Origin: Prochlorococcus sp. AG-402-L23
GTDB lineage: Bacteria; Cyanobacteriota; Cyanobacteriia; PCC-6307; Cyanobiaceae
Direction: 5' to 3'
DNA length: 47,235 bases
Assembly (NCBI GenBank): GCA_003216635.1
Contig: QCIO01000011.1
Span: 1-47,235, forward strand
A program made the position numbers and the translations under genes. Below the pieces are notes generated by a model. That model saw only the letters and a program-made list of their open reading frames with translations. It had not been told where the DNA came from and did no database searches. Shown here in pieces: positions 38,083 through 44,365 of this stretch. The number at the start of each line of letters is the position of its first letter. The stretch's first letter is position 1.

Positions 38083-38640
38083 ATGAAAAATATTAAATTT
38101 AACCCTTTCAAATATTTATTTTTGATTTTTTTGTGTCTAACACTTAGTGCTTGTAGTGGCGGACTCAATGCGGGATTAGAAGCTTATCAAAGTCCCGATG
38201 GAAGATATGCCTTTTTGTATCCAACAGGATGGACGAGAGTAAAAGTCGATGGAGGACCTGAAATTATTTATCATGATTTAATAAATAGTAATGAGACCTT
38301 AAGTTTAGTTATTTCTGATGTAAATAAAGAGGTTCAATTAGAGCAATTAGGAACCCCAATTGAAGTAGGTCAAACATTAATTGATAAAGTCATTGCTCCC
38401 GAAGGTTCAGGTAGAGAGGTTAAACTTCTAAATGCCAATCAGAGGGAGGTATCCAATCATATTTTCTATGATTTAGAATATGAATTAAATTTAAATGAAC
38501 AGGCCAGACACGAATTGGCTACTGTTGTAATTGATAGAGGAACTCTTTACACTTTCGCTGTGGGAACAAATGAAGAGAGATGGAATAAAGTTGACGGTAT
38601 GTTTAGTAATGTAATTGAATCATTTAACTTCTTAATATAG
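38083..38640 (+). CDS. psbP: Photosystem II assembly lipoprotein CyanoP (PsbP-like)
   Basis: A 185-residue lipoprotein. The signal peptide (hydrophobic YLFLIFLCLTL) ends in the lipobox LSAC with C24 as the lipidated residue, placing the protein on the lumenal face of the thylakoid. The mature part matches the PsbP domain: YQSPDGRYAFLYPTGWTRV, GPEIIYHDLINSNETLSLVI, LGTPIEVGQTLIDKVIAP and YDLEYELNLNEQARHELAT. CyanoP binds early PSII assembly intermediates. It converges with the ABC transporter gene, 15 bases away. Confidence 0.93.
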   Translation: MKNIKFNPFKYLFLIFLCLTLSACSGGLNAGLEAYQSPDGRYAFLYPTGWTRVKVDGGPEIIYHDLINSNETLSLVISDVNKEVQLEQLGTPIEVGQTLIDKVIAPEGSGREVKLLNANQREVSNHIFYDLEYELNLNEQARHELATVVIDRGTLYTFAVGTNEERWNKVDGMFSNVIESFNFLI

Positions 38641-38655
38641 TTTAGAAATTCTATA

Positions 38656-40428
38656 CTAAATTCCTACTTGAACATTCCACAACTCAGCATATATTTTGTT
38701 CTGATCTAATAGTTTTTCATGTTTTCCGCTTTCAACTATTTTACCTTTATCAATAACTACAATATTATCCGCATTTTTTATAGTGCTTAATCTATGAGCT
38801 ATTACTATAGTTGTTCTTTCTTTTGTGATTTTAGATAATGATTTTTGAATTAAAGCCTCTGTTTCATTATCAACTGAGGCTGTAGCTTCATCTAATATTA
38901 ATATTGGAGCATCCTTTAAAACAGCTCTCGCCAAGGCAATTCTTTGACGTTGTCCGCCTGAGAGCCTTTGGCCCCTTTCCCCGACTATAGTTTTATAACC
39001 ATCTGGTAATTGTTCAATAAATTTATGAGCTTCCGCAATCTTTGAAGCTTTAATGATATTTTTAAGACTTGGGTTAATTGAGCCATAAGCAATATTTTCT
39101 TGTACACTGCCATGAAATAAATAAGTTTCTTGACTTACTAAAGAAATACACTTTCTTAAATCCCTTAAATTTATTTCTTTAATAGAAATGCCATCCAAGG
39201 TTATTGAACCATTATTACTATCATAAATCCTAAGTAGTAGTTTTACTATAGTACTTTTTCCAGAACCTGTTAAACCAACAATTCCTAGTGTTGAGTTATT
39301 TTCAATTTTGAAATTTATGTTTTTTAAAGTTGAATCTCGTCCAGGATAATTAAAATTTACATTACTAAAAATAATTTCCCCTTTGATATCTTTAGGTTCA
39401 ATTTTTATTTTTCCATCTTTTATTTTTATAGGCGTATCTATGAGATCAATCACTCTATCTATTGAAGCCATAGATCTCTGAAAATCATCTAAAACATGCC
39501 CCAAAGTAGTTAAAGGCCATAATAGTCTTTGTGTAATAAACACTAAAAAACTATAAGTTCCTACATCAAGTGTCTTATTCCAAGTTTGGAAACCTCCAAT
39601 TAACAGAATCGCTATAAAAGCAAATAAGATTGCAAATCTTATAAGAGGGATAAAAGCAGAAGATAATTTTATTGCAGCCTTATTACTTCTTTGATAATCG
39701 AGACTTTCTTTATTTAATCTATTTAGTTCCCATTTTTCTTTAGTAAAACTTTTTATGGTTAGAATTCCACTTAAATTATTATTAAGTCTTGATGCCAACA
39801 GTCCAGCTTTATTTCTAACATCTCTATATTTTGGAGCAAGTTGCCTTTGAAATTTAATTGATCCTAAAAATATGATTGGAATAGGAAAGAAAGCAAATAA
39901 AGCGATTTTTGGAGCGACAAAAATCATAGTTCCCCCAATTATTAAGACAGTTATAAATAACTGAATAATCTGATTAGCCCCTTGGTCTAGAAATCTCTCG
40001 AGTTGATTAATATCATCATTCAAAATAGATAATAGTCTTCCAGTATTATCATTTTCAAAAAAATCCATATCTAATTCCTGGATATGCTCATAAGCTTTAA
40101 TTCTTAATTTATGTTGCGATAGCTGAGCCAAATTTCTCCACAAAATCGAATATAAATATTCAAAGGAGGATTCACCAGACCAAATTATTCCTGAAGCAAA
40201 TGCAAGAAAAATCAATTGTGCTGGAACTTCTTTTATCCCAAAACTAGCAATCCAAGAATTCTGTTCATTTACAACGATATCAACTGCAAGACCAATTATT
40301 ACAGGGGGGGCTAAATCTAATATTTTATTAATTATGGAACTAAGAAAAGCAAAAAATAGTAACCTTCTTTCTTCAATCAGATTTAAATAAAGTCTAATTA
40401 TTGGATTTTGATTGTTCTTAGACCTCAT
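38656..40428 (-). CDS. ABC exporter, fused membrane and ATPase domains (MsbA/MdlB-like)
   Basis: A 590-residue half-transporter. The N-terminal six-helix membrane domain (about 20-320) includes the coupling-helix pattern MDFFENDNTGRLLSILNDD. The ATPase has Walker A IVGLTGSGKSTIVK (383-396), Q-loop SLVSQETYLF, signature RLSGGQRQRIALARA (488-502), Walker B ILILDEATASVD (509-520) and the H-loop IVIAHRLST. It should export a lipid, peptide or drug as a dimer; the substrate is unknown. No C39 peptidase domain is present. It is third in a leftward run helicase - small secreted protein - exporter with gaps of 9 and 10 bases. Confidence 0.92.
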   Translation of the reverse strand: MRSKNNQNPIIRLYLNLIEERRLLFFAFLSSIINKILDLAPPVIIGLAVDIVVNEQNSWIASFGIKEVPAQLIFLAFASGIIWSGESSFEYLYSILWRNLAQLSQHKLRIKAYEHIQELDMDFFENDNTGRLLSILNDDINQLERFLDQGANQIIQLFITVLIIGGTMIFVAPKIALFAFFPIPIIFLGSIKFQRQLAPKYRDVRNKAGLLASRLNNNLSGILTIKSFTKEKWELNRLNKESLDYQRSNKAAIKLSSAFIPLIRFAILFAFIAILLIGGFQTWNKTLDVGTYSFLVFITQRLLWPLTTLGHVLDDFQRSMASIDRVIDLIDTPIKIKDGKIKIEPKDIKGEIIFSNVNFNYPGRDSTLKNINFKIENNSTLGIVGLTGSGKSTIVKLLLRIYDSNNGSITLDGISIKEINLRDLRKCISLVSQETYLFHGSVQENIAYGSINPSLKNIIKASKIAEAHKFIEQLPDGYKTIVGERGQRLSGGQRQRIALARAVLKDAPILILDEATASVDNETEALIQKSLSKITKERTTIVIAHRLSTIKNADNIVVIDKGKIVESGKHEKLLDQNKIYAELWNVQVGI

Positions 40429-40438
40429 AAAATAACAA

Positions 40439-40732
40439 TTAAATTTTTCTATTATGATTTAAATTTTCTTTAGTTTCTAATTTACATTTTGTTTTTGCAT
40501 CTTGATGACTTGAAGTTTGTATAAACTCTTCGTAGTAACAATCGCAAGTTTCATTCGCTATTTCTTCACTATATACCATTTCTGCTTTCAGCATCTCCTC
40601 TTTGACACTCTGAAGACAAAATAATTTTATGATTGAATTGTGTTTCGTTTGAGATAGATAGTAACTATTAAAAGAGTTGAATAGGATTATCAGATTCACA
40701 AAAATAAAGAATTTATATTTGCTAGCTTTCAT
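40439..40732 (-). CDS. Small secreted or membrane-anchored cysteine-containing protein, unknown
   Basis: A 97-residue protein with an N-terminal signal or anchor (basic MKASKYK then hydrophobic FFIFVNLIILFNSFNSYYL). The rest is polar and helical, with cysteines at about 39, 63, 65 and 83 (C-DC-YYEEF in the middle), which could form disulfides or bind metal outside the cytoplasm. I do not recognise a family. It lies between a DEAD-box helicase and an ABC exporter in a tight leftward run, and the short gaps plus the full signal-like N-terminus support it as a real gene. Confidence 0.62.
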   Translation of the reverse strand: MKASKYKFFIFVNLIILFNSFNSYYLSQTKHNSIIKLFCLQSVKEEMLKAEMVYSEEIANETCDCYYEEFIQTSSHQDAKTKCKLETKENLNHNRKI

Positions 40733-40741
40733 TCTCTATAC

Positions 40742-42523
40742 CTAGTTTCTGACTTTAATTTTTTTTAATTTATTTTTAGTTTCTCTATGCAGATCTCTGG
40801 GTAAATCTACCAAACTGTAATCATTAAAAATCTGTATCTTACCTATAGATCTACCATTTATATTAGTTGAATTACAGATTGAGGATATAATATTTGCAAC
40901 TCTGACCCCATCAAATTTACCAAAGCTAAATTTGTAGGTTTCAAAAGAATCATTTTGATAATTATTTCTTCTATTTGAATTTCTCATACGATTATTACTA
41001 TTTCTATTTGATCTATTTCGATCAGTATTATTTTGTTTTTGAATCCAAGAATCATCTTCATTAACAAAAAATGATTTATTACCTATTACTAAATTAATTG
41101 CCGCCATTGCAATATTTGATTCATCCATAGAGTATTTTTCTTTTAAATTATCTAGTACATCAATAATCAGAGCTTTATTTTCCTCATTTTCATCTTTAGC
41201 TAAAGAACTCTCATTAACATTCTCTATAAGTTTCTCCATCCTTTTTTCATTTATTTTTTTATTATTTGGTATGTTAATTTCTTCAATCTTAGTTCTTGTT
41301 GAGTTTTCTAAGTTTCTTAGAAAATGTTTTTCTCTTTGATTAACAAATAAAATTGCTTCTCCTGATCTGCCTGCCCTTCCAGTTCTTCCAATTCTATGAG
41401 TATATGTTTCCTTATCAAAAGGAAAATCGTAATTAACAACAAGTTTTATCCTCTCAACATCTAATCCTCTAGCTGCGACATCAGTCGCAACAAGGATATT
41501 AATAAATCCTTTTTTTAATCTATCTACAGTATTTTCTCTTTGATTTTGAGGAATATCTCCATTAAGTACTGCCACAGTATGTCCTGAATTCTCCAAAGCT
41601 TCAGCTATTGAAGTAGTAAGTAGTTTTGTCCTGACAAAAATTATTACTCCCTCGTTATTAAGTTCTAATATTCTTTTTAAAGCATCTAACTTATGATGCC
41701 TTTGTACATATAGAAATTTTTGCGAAATTAATTGAGTTTCTTTTTTGACACTTTTGATTAATATTTCGGCGGGATCATTTAGATATTTTTTTGCTATATT
41801 TCTTATCTCACTAGGCATTGTTGCTGAAAACAATACCATCTGCTTATTTTCAGGAAGTTGATCTATTATCCATTCAATATCTTCGAGAAATCCCATATTT
41901 AACATTTCATCTGCCTCATCTAAAACAAGACAATTTATGTCTTTAATTTTAAAAGTGCCCTGCCTGATATGATCCATTATTCGGCCAGGGGTCCCAACTA
42001 CTACGTCAACTTTTCTTTTTAATGCAGAAATTTGATTTCGATAGTCGGTACCTCCATATATTGCAACCGTCTTAAAATTACTAGATTCAGAACTATAACT
42101 TTTAAAAGATTCTGCAACTTGAGTTGCTAATTCTCTTGTAGGAGTCATAACTAAAACCTTGGCATTTAATTGTTTATTATCTGCAAGTTTTTCTATTAAT
42201 GGTAATGCGAAAGCTGCAGTCTTTCCTGTTCCTGTTTGTGCTTGGCCTAGTAAATCTCTTCCTAACATTAGTTCCGGAATTGCAGCTTTTTGGATGGGAG
42301 TTGGATTTTTATATCCTTTATTTCTTAACGAATTTAAGATCGATTGATTAAACCCAAAATCGAAAAATCCATTCTCATTATCATTTCCTTTCGATACTTC
42401 TAATGGTTGAGATTCAATTTCTTTTGTGTTCTCTAAGTTCTTTAAATCAAGCAGGGAAGCATCTGCATTCTGAGATTTTTCCTGCTCACTATCAAGAGAG
42501 TTACTATCTTTTTTTAAAGCCAT
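40742..42523 (-). CDS. deaD: DEAD-box RNA helicase (DeaD/CsdA-like)
   Basis: A 593-residue ATP-dependent RNA helicase. After a ~50-residue acidic N-terminus come the Q motif (GYKNPTPIQ), motif I AQTGTGKT (95-102), Ia PTRELA, motif II DEAD (202-205), motif III SAT (233-235), and in the second RecA domain ATDVAARGLD and HRIGRTGRAGR. A charged Asn/Arg-rich linker (about 500-525) leads to a DbpA-like RNA-binding domain with FDGVRVANIISSIC and DLPRDLHRETK. Such helicases act in ribosome assembly and mRNA turnover, often at low temperature. Two stacked inverted repeats precede its ATG by only 4 bases. Confidence 0.94.
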   Translation of the reverse strand: MALKKDSNSLDSEQEKSQNADASLLDLKNLENTKEIESQPLEVSKGNDNENGFFDFGFNQSILNSLRNKGYKNPTPIQKAAIPELMLGRDLLGQAQTGTGKTAAFALPLIEKLADNKQLNAKVLVMTPTRELATQVAESFKSYSSESSNFKTVAIYGGTDYRNQISALKRKVDVVVGTPGRIMDHIRQGTFKIKDINCLVLDEADEMLNMGFLEDIEWIIDQLPENKQMVLFSATMPSEIRNIAKKYLNDPAEILIKSVKKETQLISQKFLYVQRHHKLDALKRILELNNEGVIIFVRTKLLTTSIAEALENSGHTVAVLNGDIPQNQRENTVDRLKKGFINILVATDVAARGLDVERIKLVVNYDFPFDKETYTHRIGRTGRAGRSGEAILFVNQREKHFLRNLENSTRTKIEEINIPNNKKINEKRMEKLIENVNESSLAKDENEENKALIIDVLDNLKEKYSMDESNIAMAAINLVIGNKSFFVNEDDSWIQKQNNTDRNRSNRNSNNRMRNSNRRNNYQNDSFETYKFSFGKFDGVRVANIISSICNSTNINGRSIGKIQIFNDYSLVDLPRDLHRETKNKLKKIKVRN

Positions 42524-42527
42524 TTTA

Positions 42528-42556
42528 AATGCCTAATAATCATCTGATTAGGCATT
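42528..42556 (-). promoter_or_regulatory. Perfect 10-bp hairpin directly before the helicase start codon
   Basis: AATGCCTAAT (42528-42537) and ATTAGGCATT (42547-42556) are exact reverse complements around a 9-base loop. In the helicase mRNA the stem ends 4 bases before the AUG and covers the usual ribosome binding region. It may control translation. A terminator role for recD is less likely, because no U-run follows on the minus strand. Confidence 0.6.
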
Positions 42557-42588
42557 CAACAACTATCTAAATTGACTTTAATTGTTGA
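42556..42588 (-). other. Second inverted repeat in the helicase leader
   Basis: TCAACAA (42556-42562) and TTGTTGA (42582-42588) form a 7-base-pair stem with a 19-base loop, stacked directly upstream of the start-codon hairpin in the same transcript. Confidence 0.4.
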
Positions 42589-42660
42589 CTAGCCTTACAG
42601 AGCCGAATTATTAATCTAACATCTTGGGGTTAAGTTCTTACTAATTTCTCAAAATAAGAT

Positions 42661-44364
42661 TTAATTTAAATAATATATATTTAGAAATTTTTTCGCTCTT
42701 GTAACAGCAGTATAAAATAACCTTCTTTCAAAATTATCTCTACAAAAGATATTTTCACTATCTTTTTTTTCTTTTAAAGCATATTGATTTCTTCTATATT
42801 TTTGTGACCACAAAATGCTTACTTTCTCAGATTCACTTCCTTGAGATTTATGAATAGTAATGGCTATTGCTGGCACAACATTTTCTAAATTAGATGGATC
42901 AATTAATGAGACAATTTCTTCGTTATTATCATTATATTTTCTAAAAAGATATTTTCTTTTATTTTTTAAACCTATAATTACTCCAATATCCCCATTTGAC
43001 AATCCTAGTTCATTGTTATTTTTTGTACACATTATCGGAACACCCTCGTTAAGAGTTTTAAGGTCATATGGTTTTTTTTGACCAAAAATAATTTCATTCA
43101 AATATTCAACACTCCATATTCCAGAATTTTTTTCACATAAAATCAGGTGACTTTGTAAATCCAGAAATATCTTATCTACTAAATCTTTTTCATTAAGCAA
43201 TAAATTATCTATACCCTCATCAAATATATATTTTTTTTTACTTAAATTTGAAGTTGAAAGATTTAACTTATTTAGATGACTTTTAATCGAAAAAAATAGA
43301 TCTTTTGGAATATCTTTTTCTCTACTTTTTAGAATATTAACTTCTTTTGAATTATTATCTTTTTCTAATTCTTTTATCTTTTGATTAAGTAAAGAACAAT
43401 CATTATTAAATATTAAACTACTAATTAATGCTATATCTCCAATATTTCTATAAGTTTTTTCTAAATTTACTACAGAAGATTTAATTGAACTATTTTCACC
43501 ATATTCAAACAAATAATTCCAAATAGAACAGTTATTTACTGGAGACAATTGATTTTTATCTCCAACTAAAATAATTTTACAGTCCTTTGCTAGTAAACTT
43601 AAAACTGATTCAATCAAATCGATATTTACCATTGACATTTCATCAATTATGAAAATATCAATTTCTTTTAGTTTAAATTTCAACTTAAGATATTTATTTT
43701 GAGAATTTAAAATCCATCTATGTAAAGTTTGAAATTCTATTTGGTCTAGATATTTGCTAAAGGAAATATTTTTTTTATCATTAAGAGCTTCTTTTAGACG
43801 AGCTGTAGCTTTACCCGTTGGAGCAGACAAACCAACATTTAAAAATTTATCAATTCGAAGGAGTTCTAATATTAAGTTTATTATTAAAGTGGTTTTACCC
43901 GTACCTGGTCCTCCTTGAAGGAAAACTAAGTTTGAATATTTAAATATATTTTTAATTTGATCAATTTTATTATCATCTTTATAAATTATGGAGTTAATTA
44001 AATTATCGGCATCTATTTTTTTTAAAAATAAATTCATAACTCTTTCTACCTTTTTTGACCATTTTGATAGGGATAATTTTCTATTTACTAATACAAATGG
44101 AGAATTAAGGGAACCTATTAAGCCTATATTTTCTAGAACATCTAGATGTTTATTGGGCCAGCCATCTTCTAATAAATCAAAGATTATTAAACTATTATCT
44201 ACATCAATAATAGTTTCACCATTTTTTTCAAACTCTAATAAAATTCTTATTGCATCTTTGACGAAATTTCCATATTTTTTTTCATTGAATTTGAGAATAC
44301 CTAAGATTAAATTAAATATATGATAATATTGGAACTTTTCAATATTCGTAGTAGTTTTATTCAT
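42661..44364 (-). CDS. recD: Exodeoxyribonuclease V subunit alpha (RecD)
   Basis: A 567-residue superfamily-1 helicase, the 5'-3' motor of the RecBCD double-strand-break repair enzyme. A weakly conserved N-terminal domain (1-140) is followed by motif I GGPGTGKTTLIINLI (151-165), then GLSAPTGKATARLKEAL, TLHRWIL, motif II FIIDEMSMVNIDLI, motif III ILVGDKNQLSPV, and the C-terminal AIAITIHKSQGSESEKV and FYTAVTRAKKFLNIY. It starts one base after the recB stop, showing a recB-recD operon. The sequence is very AT-rich and Lys/Asn/Ile-heavy compared with neighbours, as is common for weakly constrained genes in such genomes. Confidence 0.93.
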   Translation of the reverse strand: MNKTTTNIEKFQYYHIFNLILGILKFNEKKYGNFVKDAIRILLEFEKNGETIIDVDNSLIIFDLLEDGWPNKHLDVLENIGLIGSLNSPFVLVNRKLSLSKWSKKVERVMNLFLKKIDADNLINSIIYKDDNKIDQIKNIFKYSNLVFLQGGPGTGKTTLIINLILELLRIDKFLNVGLSAPTGKATARLKEALNDKKNISFSKYLDQIEFQTLHRWILNSQNKYLKLKFKLKEIDIFIIDEMSMVNIDLIESVLSLLAKDCKIILVGDKNQLSPVNNCSIWNYLFEYGENSSIKSSVVNLEKTYRNIGDIALISSLIFNNDCSLLNQKIKELEKDNNSKEVNILKSREKDIPKDLFFSIKSHLNKLNLSTSNLSKKKYIFDEGIDNLLLNEKDLVDKIFLDLQSHLILCEKNSGIWSVEYLNEIIFGQKKPYDLKTLNEGVPIMCTKNNNELGLSNGDIGVIIGLKNKRKYLFRKYNDNNEEIVSLIDPSNLENVVPAIAITIHKSQGSESEKVSILWSQKYRRNQYALKEKKDSENIFCRDNFERRLFYTAVTRAKKFLNIYYLN

Positions 44365-44365
44365 T

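Larger units (their letters stand above)
42524..42660 (-). promoter_or_regulatory. Helicase leader / recD downstream region
   Basis: A 137-base spacer between the recD stop and the helicase start, both leftward. It should contain the helicase promoter and leader. The helicase-proximal third (42528-42588) is taken up by two adjacent inverted repeats described separately; the rest shows no ORF or clear element. Confidence 0.5.

Noticed and set aside
43988-44323. 111-codon open frame antisense to recD
   Set aside because: Mirrors an AT-rich real gene; Phe/Ser/Lys-rich composition without domain or ribosome binding site.
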